Part shown: in pieces, positions 19,215 through 27,406 of the stretch | How positions within the stretch are numbered: the first letter of the stretch is position 1 | How the letters are laid out: the number at the start of each line of letters is the position of its first letter | NCBI RefSeq assembly: GCF_014640075.1 | Contig: NZ_BMGG01000001.1 | Span: 744,001-808,000 of the forward strand | DNA length: 64,000 nt | Direction of reading: 5' to 3' | Source of the DNA: Chelatococcus reniformis | GTDB lineage: Bacteria; Pseudomonadota; Alphaproteobacteria; Rhizobiales; Beijerinckiaceae | Program-made: the position numbers and the translations under genes | Notes under the pieces: model-generated | Database searches by the model: none | Told to the model about the DNA's origin: nothing | Seen by the model: only the letters and a program-made list of their open reading frames with translations

Positions 19215-19500
19215 ATCAGCATCGCGGCTCAGCGGGATGTCCACCTCTCGCTTCACGAACGACCATTCCCTCATCCGCCGGAGACGACGACCATCGTCTC
19301 GAATACATCGGCGTCCGCCAGCGCGTATTCGAACCAGGTCAGGAAATCGAAGGGCTCGCCCAATGCGCGCCAGTGATGAAGGCGCCGCGCCACGGGCGGC
19401 AAATACTCGAGTCCGAGCCCGATAGGCCGCGATGTCTCTTCGAAAATCGCCGCTCATCCTGTGCGAAGTTCCACCACGCTTCAGACTTGCGGATTGGGTC
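19215..19500 (-). pseudogene. frameshifted remnant of a chlorite-dismutase-family gene
   Basis: Reading leftward from 19500, three frames give successive parts of one protein: DPIRKSEAWWNFAQDERR, then AIFEETSRPIGLGLEYLPPV and ARRLHHWRALGEPFDFLTWF, then RMREWSFVKREVDIPLSRD. In intact proteins of this family these pieces are contiguous (IRKSxxWW, RHI, EYLPxxARRLHHCRDLGEPFDFLTWFE, EWxxVEREVDIRL). At least two frame changes (near 19445 and 19275) and loss of everything upstream show it is dead. Family assignment is from recall. Confidence 0.6.
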
Positions 19501-19632
19501 CCGCGCCGTGAAAGCGCGGCCTCAACCGGCGATGCGCGTGCTCCTATGCGCCCCTGCCAGAGCTCTCGTGGCCGGGCGAGGAGTTTAGCTCCGCGCCAAC
19601 GAGGAAGGGATGCGCCACGGCGTGCCCGCCGG

Positions 19633-19788
19633 CTATTCGTCCGACGCGTCGCCGTAGCGGCGGCTGACGTAACGCGCGAACCCGAGCAGCACGAGCAGCG
19701 CCACGGCGGCGCCGGCGGCGCCGACGAGCAGCAGCGTCCAGTTGCTGACGTCGCTGAAACCGAAACGCGTCAGTATGAAGTCCGACAT
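19633..19788 (-). CDS. small single-pass membrane protein, function unknown
   Basis: 51 residues: short N terminus MSDFILTRFGFSDVSNW, one membrane helix (about 18-38, rich in Leu, Val, Ala, Gly), and a charged tail FARYVSRRYGDASDE. AGGGGG lies seven bases before ATG 19788, and the coding frame stops cleanly, which favours a real small gene. I do not recognise the family. It lies alone in a repeat-rich stretch; repeat family B abuts its ribosome-binding site. Confidence 0.45.
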   Translation of the reverse strand: MSDFILTRFGFSDVSNWTLLLVGAAGAAVALLVLLGFARYVSRRYGDASDE

Positions 19789-19799
19789 CGGCCACCCCC

Positions 19800-19914
19800 T
19801 AGAGGGCTTCGCCATCGGGTGGAATCACCCAATTGCCGAGAAGCGCTCCAGACTCAAAGGTTAAGAGCATTTCCGCGCCATTGGATGATCCCCATCCAAT
19901 AATCAAACGCTCTG
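19800..19914. repeat. dispersed palindromic element, family B copy 1
   Basis: About 115 bases. First half carries GGGTG/CACCC and ends GAAGCGCTCCAGACTCAAAG; second half carries the stem ATTGGATG / CATCCAAT with a 5-base loop. Related copies are at 42681-42792 and 59487-59602. The stem sequence differs from the 42.7-kb copy yet still pairs. Confidence 0.75.
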
Positions 19915-20183
19915 CCCCGGGATATCACGGTCGCGCCGCAGATGCAGCGCCTTGACGGTGCCGCCGTGCCGCGGGTGCTCCGGCACCCGTGCGCCCGCCG
20001 CGCCGACGCATGGCACGCCTGCACCTGCTGGAGGTTTAGCTTTCGCGAATGCCCTCATTTAGAGCATAATCTTCCCCAAACCATGACGCCCTGGCATGGA
20101 ACGTGCTCGATTCGAGCGAGTCGCCGGTGCCGATTGACCCACGGAGATTGGCTCGCCCCGGGCGGAACCGCAGGTAGCTCGAC
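19915..20183. other. intergenic, no gene seen
   Basis: About 270 bases before the amidotransferase. Contains a short AGAGCATAATCTTCCCC string resembling a decayed repeat end near 20060, and no convincing reading frame. It presumably holds the promoter of the next gene. Confidence 0.4.
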
Positions 20184-20954
20184 ATGATACAGCCGCCGCG
20201 CGGCGACAAGCGTCCGATCCTGATCGTCCTTCACCAGGAAGCCTCCACGCCCGGCCGCGTCGGCCGCCTGCTCGTCGACCGCGGCCATCCGCTCGACATC
20301 CGCCGCCCGCGCTACGGCGAGCGGCTGCCCGAGAGCCTGGTGCTGCACGCCGGCGCCATGATCTTCGGCGGGCCGATGAGCGCCAACGACGGCGACGATT
20401 GGCTGCGGCGCGAGATCGACTGGATCGGCGTCGCGCTCAAGGAGCGCAAGCCGTTCCTCGGCCTCTGCCTCGGCGCCCAGATGCTGGTGCAGCACTTGGG
20501 CGGCCGCGTCTGCGCGCACCCGGACGGACGCGCCGAGGTGGGTTACTACCCGATCCGGCCGACGGCGGCCGGCCACGCCTTCGCCCGGGAGGCGGGCGCG
20601 CCCTGGCCGTCCCATGTCTACCATTGGCACCGCGAAGGCTTCGACACGCCGCGCGGCGCGGTCGCGCTGGCGGAGGGGGACGATTTCCCGGTGCAGGCCA
20701 TCCGCTCCGGTCCCAACGCCTTCGGCTTCCAGTTTCACCCGGAGGTCACCCACGCTATGGTCTACCGCTGGACGACGCGCGCGGCGGAGCGCATGGGCCT
20801 GCCCGGCGCCCAGCCCGCGGCGCTGCACCACCAGGGCCGCTTCATGTACGACGGCGCGGTCGCCCGGTGGCTGTCCGCCTTCCTCGACCATTGGCTCGCC
20901 TCCGACGCGCTCAGCGAGACGCCGATCATCGGCGCCCGGTTGGCGGCGGAATAG
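20184..20954 (+). CDS. class I glutamine amidotransferase domain protein
   Basis: 256 residues, GATase1 fold alone. Nucleophile C95 in LGLCLGAQML and the His/Glu pair H185/E187 in FQFHPEV complete the catalytic triad; FGGPMSAND is the oxyanion-side loop. Stand-alone proteins of this kind (GuaA N-terminal-like, YfeJ group) remove glutamine or gamma-glutamyl groups; the acceptor is unknown. No synthetase partner is adjacent. ATG start with a weak GCAGG before it. Confidence 0.85.
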   Translation: MIQPPRGDKRPILIVLHQEASTPGRVGRLLVDRGHPLDIRRPRYGERLPESLVLHAGAMIFGGPMSANDGDDWLRREIDWIGVALKERKPFLGLCLGAQMLVQHLGGRVCAHPDGRAEVGYYPIRPTAAGHAFAREAGAPWPSHVYHWHREGFDTPRGAVALAEGDDFPVQAIRSGPNAFGFQFHPEVTHAMVYRWTTRAAERMGLPGAQPAALHHQGRFMYDGAVARWLSAFLDHWLASDALSETPIIGARLAAE

Positions 20955-21098
20955 TCCGCGGCTGCGGCCAGCGTCGGATCCCGGCTCGACCCGCCATGAC
21001 GAACGACCGGACCGCCCATGCGCACGGGCGCGTTGCCCCACCGGTGCATCGGCTGTAACGTCCCGGTCAATCAAACGATTGGTCAAAGGGCGGAGCAC

Positions 21099-22916
21099 AT
21101 GCGTCAGGACGGAACGGTCAGGGTCGGCGGAGCGGGCGGCTTTCTCGGCGATTCATCCGTCGCCGCGCCCCAGCTCATCGCCGGCGGCAACCTCGACTAC
21201 CTGATCCTCGACTATCTCGCCGAAGCCACCATGTCGATCCTCGGCCGGGTGCGGGCCAAGCGGCCTGACCTCGGCTACGCCCACGACTTCACCGACTGGG
21301 TGTGGAAGGACAATCTGGCGGCGATCAAGGCCAAGGGCGTCAAGATCGTCACCAACGCCGGCGGCGTCAACGCACGGGCCTGCCGGGCGCGCATGGAGGC
21401 GCTTGCGGCGGAAGCCGGCCTCACCTTCAAGATCGCCATCGTCGAGGGCGACGACCTCCTCGCCCGCGTGCCCGATTTCGCCGCCCGCACCGAAACCGAG
21501 ATGTTCAGCGGCAACGCCTTCCCCGCGCCCAAGACGGTGCTCAGCGCCAACGCCTATCTCGGCGGCTTCCCCATCGCCCGGGCGCTGGCCGAGGGCGCCG
21601 ACGTGGTCATCACCGGCCGCGTGGTGGATTCGGCCCTGACGCTCGGGCCACTGATCCACGAGTTCGGCTGGAGCCGTGACGATGTCGACCGGCTCGCCGC
21701 CGGCTCCCTCGCCGGCCACGTCATCGAGTGCGGCGCCCAGGCCACCGGCGGCCTGTTCACCGACTGGGAGGACGTGCCGGATTGGGCTCATATCGGCTAC
21801 CCCATCATTGAGTGCGCGGCCGACGGCAGCTTCGTCGTCACCAAGCCCGCCGGCACCGGCGGGCTGGTGTCCCCCGCGGTGGTGGCCGAGCAGATCCTCT
21901 ACGAGATCGGTGACCCGCAGGCCTACGCGCTGCCGGACGTGGTCTGCGACTTCACCGGCGTCGCCGTCACCGCCGTCGGCAAGGACCGCGTCAAGGTGGA
22001 CGGCACGCGCGGCTATGCTCCCTCGGGCCGCTACAAGGTGTCGGTGACCCATACCGACGGCTGGCGCTGCATCGCCGCCATGCCGGTCGTCGGCCGCGAC
22101 GCGGTGCGCAAGGCCGAGCGGCAGGCCGAGGCCGTGCTGACCCGCGTCGACGAAATGCTGCGGGCCCGCAACCTCGGGCCCTTTCGCGCCACCCGCATCG
22201 AGGTGCTGGGCGCCGAGGCGAGCTACGGCGCCCACGCCCGCACCCGCGACACGCGCGAAGTGGTGACGCGCGTCGGCGTCGAGCACGACGATCGCGCGGC
22301 CATGGATGTGTTCCTGCGCGAGTTCGATTCGCCGACGACCTCCATGTCGGTCGGCACCACCGGCTGGTTCGGCGGGCGCCCGGCGGTTTCGCCAGTGGCG
22401 CGGGTGTTTTCGTTCCTGATCGACCGCGCCGAAGTGAAGCCCACCGTGTCGATCGGCGATGCCACCATCATCGTGCAGGAGGGGCCGTCCGCGGAGCCGT
22501 TCGATGCGGCGCGCCTGGTGCGGCCCGTCGTCGACGGGGACGCCCCCGCCGACGGCGACATGGTCGAGGTGCCGCTCGTCGACGTCGCCTGGGCACGCTC
22601 GGGCGACAAGGGCGACGCCTTCAACGTCGGGGTCATTGCCCGCGACCCGGCGTTCATGCCCTATATCCGCGCCGCGCTCAGCGAAGCCAAGCTGCTCGCC
22701 TTCTATGCCCACGAGTTCGAGGGCGGTCGCCACCCGGCGGTGAAGCGCTACGAGCTGCCGGGCCTCGAGGCCCTCAACTTCCACTGTCTCGATGCGCTGG
22801 GGGGTGGCCAGTTCGCCAGCCTCCGGCTCGACCCGCTGGCCAAGGGCAAGGCGCAGCAGCTGCTCGACCTGCCGGTCGCCGTCCCGGCGCGGCTGCTCGA
22901 CCGACGGGCGGCGTAG
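21099..22916 (+). CDS. AtuA-family (acyclic terpene utilisation, DUF1446) protein
   Basis: 605 residues from ATG 21099 (RVGGAGGFLGDSSVAAPQLI is the conserved start; the frame extends further upstream without similarity). Residues about 1-440 form the AtuA domain (NAGGVNARACRARMEAL; VITGRVVDSALTLGPLIHEF), and about 490-600 the small C-terminal AtuA-associated domain (WARSGDKGDAFNVGVIARD) that is often a separate gene. Named from the Pseudomonas citronellol/geraniol cluster; enzymatic role still unclear. An acyl-CoA dehydrogenase follows, but two strong hairpins separate them. Confidence 0.88.
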   Translation: MRQDGTVRVGGAGGFLGDSSVAAPQLIAGGNLDYLILDYLAEATMSILGRVRAKRPDLGYAHDFTDWVWKDNLAAIKAKGVKIVTNAGGVNARACRARMEALAAEAGLTFKIAIVEGDDLLARVPDFAARTETEMFSGNAFPAPKTVLSANAYLGGFPIARALAEGADVVITGRVVDSALTLGPLIHEFGWSRDDVDRLAAGSLAGHVIECGAQATGGLFTDWEDVPDWAHIGYPIIECAADGSFVVTKPAGTGGLVSPAVVAEQILYEIGDPQAYALPDVVCDFTGVAVTAVGKDRVKVDGTRGYAPSGRYKVSVTHTDGWRCIAAMPVVGRDAVRKAERQAEAVLTRVDEMLRARNLGPFRATRIEVLGAEASYGAHARTRDTREVVTRVGVEHDDRAAMDVFLREFDSPTTSMSVGTTGWFGGRPAVSPVARVFSFLIDRAEVKPTVSIGDATIIVQEGPSAEPFDAARLVRPVVDGDAPADGDMVEVPLVDVAWARSGDKGDAFNVGVIARDPAFMPYIRAALSEAKLLAFYAHEFEGGRHPAVKRYELPGLEALNFHCLDALGGGQFASLRLDPLAKGKAQQLLDLPVAVPARLLDRRAA

Positions 22917-22962
22917 GCATTCGCAAGGCCGGGGGGCAGGTCGCCGTAGCCTCAACGAGAAT

Positions 22963-23028
22963 GGGGCATGGCGTGCGCACGCCATGCCCCGCAATCATGA
23001 CAAGTCATGATCAGAGATCATGACTTGT
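22963..23028. terminator. two successive perfect palindromes after the AtuA gene
   Basis: First, a 28-base perfect palindrome: GGGGCATGGCGTGC (22963-22976) followed directly by its complement (22977-22990). Second, ACAAGTCATGATC (23000-23012), AGA, GATCATGACTTGT (23016-23028): a 13-bp stem with a 3-base loop. They can act as a strong terminator, but two back-to-back near-ideal hairpins without T-tract also suggest a repeat or binding site. Confidence 0.6.
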
Positions 23029-23103
23029 GGTCTATCGCCGTGGACTAGACATCCGCCACAGCTGTTCCATCAAGGTGAGATGGCTCCGACGCGAGGAAAC
23101 GTC

Positions 23104-24135
23104 ATGCAGGCACCGACCGCCGCACCACCCGTGCACCGCTCGACCGCCGAATGGCTGACCGAGGCCAAGGCGCGCGGCTTGTTCCGCGTCGGCCTGCCCG
23201 CGCCCTATGGGAGCGACGGCGGCTACCGGGCCATCGCGGCGACGGCACGCGACCTGATGGCCGAGAGCGGCCGTCCCGGCATCGCCATGTCCTTCGCGGT
23301 GCGCCAGCTGGTCGGCCGCTTCTTCATCGCCGAGAGCGGCACCGCGGCGCAGAAGGCGCGGTGGCTGCCGCGGCTCGCCGCCGGCGACGTGCCCACGTCG
23401 ATCGCCATCTCGGAGGCCGGTGCCGGCGCCCACCCCAAGCTGCTCACCACGCGAGCCGAGCGCATCGATGGCGCCTGGCGCCTCACCGGCGAGAAGGCCT
23501 GGGTCACCAACGCTCCGGTCGCCCAGCTGATCGTCGTCGTCGCCATCGTCGGCGAGGAGAACGGCCGCAAGCGCTACGGCGCCTTTCTGGTGCCGCGCGA
23601 CACGCCGGGCCTGGTGATCAAGGCCGGCGCCGACGCGGGCAAGCACGGTGCCCACTGCCCGGTGGCCCTGGAGGCCTGCGTGGTGCCCGACGAGGCGCTG
23701 CTCGATCCCGGCGGCGACGCCTATGCCAAGCTGGCGCTGCCGTTCCGCACCCTGGAGGATTCGATCGCGGCCAGCGTCCAGGCCGCAGCGCTACGCCATG
23801 TGCTCGAACAGGTGGCGCCGGCCGTGCCGGCCGAGTCCATGAGCGAGCTGGGCGCCCTCGTCGGCTTGTCGTCCCTGCTCGACCGCGGCGCCGAGGCCGC
23901 CGCCGCCGCGCTTGATACGGGTAACGGCCACGACACGGCGGCGCTGGTCGGCGTGCGCCTGCTCGCCGCCGACGTGGTGGAGCGCATCAAAGCGCTGCCG
24001 GGCGGCGGCGCCGATGGGGCGGCAGTCGCCAAGCTGCTGGCCGAGGTCGAGGCGATGGAGAACGTGGCGCGCCGCGCCCGCCTGGCCTATCAGGAGAGGC
24101 TGGCGACGGCGCTCGTCAAACGCCACCAAGCCTAG
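23104..24135 (+). CDS. acyl-CoA dehydrogenase family flavoprotein
   Basis: 343 residues from ATG 23104, supported by GAGGAAA seven bases upstream (ATG 23080 is possible). Middle beta domain is recognisable: VPTSIAISEAGAGAHPKLLT and WRLTGEKAWVTNAPVAQLIV are the FAD/acyl binding strands of the family; the C-terminal helical domain is short and alanine-rich (ASVQAAALRHVLEQ). At 343 residues it is somewhat shorter than the usual 380. Catalytic glutamate not confidently located, so dehydrogenase activity is a family inference. Substrate unknown. Confidence 0.8.
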   Translation: MQAPTAAPPVHRSTAEWLTEAKARGLFRVGLPAPYGSDGGYRAIAATARDLMAESGRPGIAMSFAVRQLVGRFFIAESGTAAQKARWLPRLAAGDVPTSIAISEAGAGAHPKLLTTRAERIDGAWRLTGEKAWVTNAPVAQLIVVVAIVGEENGRKRYGAFLVPRDTPGLVIKAGADAGKHGAHCPVALEACVVPDEALLDPGGDAYAKLALPFRTLEDSIAASVQAAALRHVLEQVAPAVPAESMSELGALVGLSSLLDRGAEAAAAALDTGNGHDTAALVGVRLLAADVVERIKALPGGGADGAAVAKLLAEVEAMENVARRARLAYQERLATALVKRHQA

Positions 24136-24230
24136 GGCGCTTCTACGCGCTTGAGCATTTGCTCCAGCGTCGATCCACATGAAGATCCGGGATGGCTGGA
24201 TCGCACGCATACGAGACACGGACATCCGCT

Positions 24231-25220
24231 ATGACGCTTGAATCCCTCCGCGTGGCGCCCGGCCCGGTCGCCGACAAGCCCGCAGCACGGCGGCCGGCCG
24301 ATGAGGTCGCCCTCATCCACGACCGGCTGCGGGCGCAGGGTTACATCTCCTCCGAGGCCATCGCGACGGCGCTGTTCGTGTCGCAGCGGCTGGAGAAGCC
24401 GATGCTGGTCGAAGGGCCGCCCGGCGTCGGCAAGACCGAGCTCGCCAAGGCGACCGCCGCGGTCACCGGCAAGGCGCTGATCCGGCTGCAATGCTACGAG
24501 GGCCTGGACGAGGCCAAGGCGCTCTACGAATGGAAATACTCCAAGCAGTTGCTCTACACCCAGGTGCTGAAGGACAAGCTCGCCGACGTGCTGAGCGGCG
24601 CCGAAGGCCTCAAGGCCTCCCTGGCGCGGCTGCACGAGTTCGACGACACCTTCTTCAGCGAGGAGTTCCTGGAGCCGCGGCCGTTGCTCAAGGCACTGCG
24701 GCATCCGGGCGGGGCGGTGCTGCTGATCGACGAGATCGACAAGTCCGACGACGAGTTCGAGGCCTTCCTGCTCGAGCTCCTGTCGGACTACCAGATCTCG
24801 ATCCCCGAGCTCGGCACCGTGGCAGCCGTCGTCAAGCCGATCGTGTTCCTCACATCCAACAACACACGCGATTTGAGCGACGCGCTGAAGCGGCGCTGCC
24901 TGCACCTGCACATCCCCTTCCCCGATCAGGCGCTGGAGCGGGCCATCATCCGCTCGCGCGTGCCCGAGGCGGAGGAGCGGTTGCAGATCCAGCTCGTCAC
25001 CTTCGTGCAGAACCTGCGTCAGCTCGATCTCAAGAAGGTGCCGGCGATCAGCGAGACCATCGACTGGGCGCGGACCTTGGTGCTGCTGCACGCCCGCGAG
25101 CTCGACCGCACCTTGGTGGAGACCACGCTCAACGTGCTGCTCAAGTTCCAGGACGACATACAGCGCGTGAACGAGGGCCTGACGGACCTGCTGAGCAAGG
25201 CCACATCGGCCACGCGCTAA
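24231..25220 (+). CDS. MoxR-type AAA ATPase (CoxD-like)
   Basis: 329 residues. Walker A GPPGVGKTE, Walker B VLLIDEIDKSDDEFE, sensor 1 FLTSNNTRDLSDALKRRCL. MoxR ATPases act with VWA proteins as chaperones that insert metal or assemble complexes; CoxD/CoxE of CO dehydrogenase is the model. The VWA gene follows after 160 bases. ATG 24231 is chosen (the upstream extension lacks similarity). No CO dehydrogenase genes are in the window, so the client is unknown. Confidence 0.9.
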   Translation: MTLESLRVAPGPVADKPAARRPADEVALIHDRLRAQGYISSEAIATALFVSQRLEKPMLVEGPPGVGKTELAKATAAVTGKALIRLQCYEGLDEAKALYEWKYSKQLLYTQVLKDKLADVLSGAEGLKASLARLHEFDDTFFSEEFLEPRPLLKALRHPGGAVLLIDEIDKSDDEFEAFLLELLSDYQISIPELGTVAAVVKPIVFLTSNNTRDLSDALKRRCLHLHIPFPDQALERAIIRSRVPEAEERLQIQLVTFVQNLRQLDLKKVPAISETIDWARTLVLLHARELDRTLVETTLNVLLKFQDDIQRVNEGLTDLLSKATSATR

Positions 25221-25316
25221 GCGCGGTGAGGTGCCGCATGTCTGACCCGGCCATCCACCGTCGCATTCACATCAGCCCGGCAGGGCTGGCCGAATGGCGC
25301 GCTCACCAGTGGATGG

Positions 25317-25339
25317 ATGGCCGGGTCAAGCCCGGCCAT
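25317..25339. repeat. short palindrome, family C copy 1
   Basis: ATGGCCGGG (25317-25325) TCAAG CCCGGCCAT (25331-25339), a perfect 9-bp stem with a 5-base loop, in the 160-base gap between the MoxR and VWA genes. Similar units are at 42832-42860 and 55828-55906. Confidence 0.7.
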
Positions 25340-25380
25340 GACGTTAGGACCGTTGCGCCCCCTATGAGCCGGAGCCCGTC

Positions 25381-26901
25381 ATGACCCAGGTCCTCGGCGA
25401 TTTCATCAAGGCGCTGCGTGAAGCCGATGTGCGCATCTCGCCTTCGGAGGTGATCGATGCCGAGGCGGTGCTCGGGCTCGTCGGCTACGACGACCGGGCG
25501 CTGCTGGCCAACGGCCTGTCCCAGGCGCTGGCCAAGTCGAGCGAGGACAAGGCCGCCTTCTGGGACACCTTCGACCAGTTCTTCGCCTTCGCAGCGTTCG
25601 ACCAGCCGCCGCCCGCCGGCGCCGCCGGTGACGAGGGAGAGCAGCAGGAAACGGCGCAGGGGCAGGACGGCCCGGAGGAAGGCGAGGAGGGCGAGAGCGA
25701 AGAGGCCGGCGTCTCCGGCATGGCCTCGTCCGGCGGCTCCGGCCAGGGCGCGGGCAAGGCCACCGGCCAGTCCGACAGCCAGGGCGACAAGGCCGACGGC
25801 GGCGGCCAGGCGCCGGCGGCGGAGGCCGAGCCGGCGAGCCTGGGCGAGCAGCTGGCCGCCCTGCTCGAGAAGGGCGACGCCGCCCAGCTCGCGCTGAGGC
25901 TGGCCGAGGCGGCCCAGCAGGCGGGCCTCTCGGACATCCGCTTCTTCACCCAGCGCGGCATGTACCAGTGGCGCATCCTCCAGCTGATGGGCAGCGAGGA
26001 GCTCGGCCGCCTGGTCGAGCAGGGCGAGGGCGCGGCCGACCCGGCCGTGGCGGCGCGCGCGCGCCGCCTGCGCGGCCTCCGCACCAAGCTGCACGAGGAG
26101 GTGCGCGACTACGTCGAGCGGCAGATGGAACTGTTTGCCGGCAACGAGGGCCGGCGGCTGCGCGAGGACGTGCTCGCCCGCCAACGCATCGGCCAGCTCG
26201 ACCGCTCCGACATGAAGGTCATGCAGGGGCTGGTGCGCAAGATGGCCAAGCGCCTCGTCTCGCTGCACTCGCGGCGGCGGGTGAAGGCGCGCCGCGGCCA
26301 GCTCGACGCCCGCCGTACCATCCGCGCCAATATCGAATTCGAGGGCGTGCCGTTCTACACGATCTGGAAGAAGACCAAGGTCGACCGGCCGCGCGTGATG
26401 CTGATCTGCGACGTCTCGGGCTCGGTCGCCCAGGTGTCGCGCTTCCTGCTGATGTTCCTGCACAGCCTGCACGAGGTGCTGCCGGACGTGCGCTCCTTCG
26501 CCTTCTCCAGCAACCTGGGCGAGGTGACGGAGCTGTTCGAGACGGCGCCGGTGGAGGTCGCCATGGGCCGCACCATGCAGCGCTACGGCGGCTCCACCGA
26601 CTACGGCCACGCGCTCATGGACTTCGAGCGCCTGGCCATGGCCGACATCGACCGCCACACCACGGTGATCATCCTGGGCGACGCGCGCTCCAACTACGGC
26701 GATCCGCGCGCCGACATCCTCAAGCAGATCCAGGACCGGGCCAAGCGCGTGCTGTTCCTCAACCCCGAGCACCGCGCCCGCTGGGGCTCCGGCGACAGCG
26801 AGATGCCACGCTACGCCCCCTATTGCAGCCGCACCATCACCTGCGCCTCGCTGCGCGACCTGGAACGCGTCGTCACCGACCTGGTGCGCACGGCAGCGTA
26901 A
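25381..26901 (+). CDS. VWA-domain protein, CoxE-like
   Basis: 506 residues. N-terminal helical region (1-75), a low-complexity linker rich in Glu, Gln, Gly and Ser (about 78-150), a central helical part, and a C-terminal von Willebrand A domain with the metal site DVSGS (in MLICDVSGSVAQVSRF) and a later GDARSNYGDPRADIL. Partner of the preceding MoxR ATPase. Cytoplasmic. Together they probably form a chaperone for an unidentified metalloenzyme or complex. Confidence 0.88.
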   Translation: MTQVLGDFIKALREADVRISPSEVIDAEAVLGLVGYDDRALLANGLSQALAKSSEDKAAFWDTFDQFFAFAAFDQPPPAGAAGDEGEQQETAQGQDGPEEGEEGESEEAGVSGMASSGGSGQGAGKATGQSDSQGDKADGGGQAPAAEAEPASLGEQLAALLEKGDAAQLALRLAEAAQQAGLSDIRFFTQRGMYQWRILQLMGSEELGRLVEQGEGAADPAVAARARRLRGLRTKLHEEVRDYVERQMELFAGNEGRRLREDVLARQRIGQLDRSDMKVMQGLVRKMAKRLVSLHSRRRVKARRGQLDARRTIRANIEFEGVPFYTIWKKTKVDRPRVMLICDVSGSVAQVSRFLLMFLHSLHEVLPDVRSFAFSSNLGEVTELFETAPVEVAMGRTMQRYGGSTDYGHALMDFERLAMADIDRHTTVIILGDARSNYGDPRADILKQIQDRAKRVLFLNPEHRARWGSGDSEMPRYAPYCSRTITCASLRDLERVVTDLVRTAA

Positions 26902-27406
26902 GAGCGGGCCGTCCGCACCCGCGGCGAGGCAGGGTCCGACGCTGTCCGAATGGACCGCGAGGCTGAAGGCGCCGCCGGGATCGTCGAGCACATCACGCCC
27001 GGCGCGGCGAACCAACCTCGATCCGGCGACCGCCGAACGGATCCTGGACATGCCGCGCGCCCGGTCGCGCGCGCCTTCCGGCTCGCATCGCGGATCGCCG
27101 TCGGTCCGAGGGAGACGCCGTGGCCCGGCGTCGCACCGGGGCGGACGACCGGCCACGGCGGATGGTCGCGGGTCGCCGCCGCAGCGAAGCGTAGCTTCTC
27201 CCACTGAACGCCTGTTATAAAAATAGCCGCTCGTCGTAACGCCGCCCGCTCGGAGGTGGCCTTCACCCGAGCGGGGAGAGGCGCTCCAGGTTCGAAAGCG
27301 AGAGCGTGTCCGTGCCGTCGGGCGAGGGCATCCTATGAACCGGGCGCTCTCAGCTTGCGACACGCCGCTCAGGCCACCCGCGGCCGCACCGAGGACGTCC
27401 CCAAGC
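26902..27406. other. intergenic, no gene seen
   Basis: 505 bases between the VWA gene and the LysR gene. Open frames exist on both strands but are typical of GC-rich noise. A short AT-rich patch (TTATAAAAATAG near 27214) may be the LysR promoter. Confidence 0.45.

Noticed and set aside
21153-22994. 613-codon leftward open frame
   Set aside because: Antisense to the AtuA gene, with shadow-type composition and no domain.
24136-24230. Possible further copy of repeat family A or B (GCGCTT, GAGCATTTGCTCC)
   Set aside because: Only a few short boxes match; stems and order are not recognisable.
26950-27207. 85-codon rightward frame between the VWA and LysR genes
   Set aside because: No ribosome site and arginine-rich random character; no recognisable domain on either strand.
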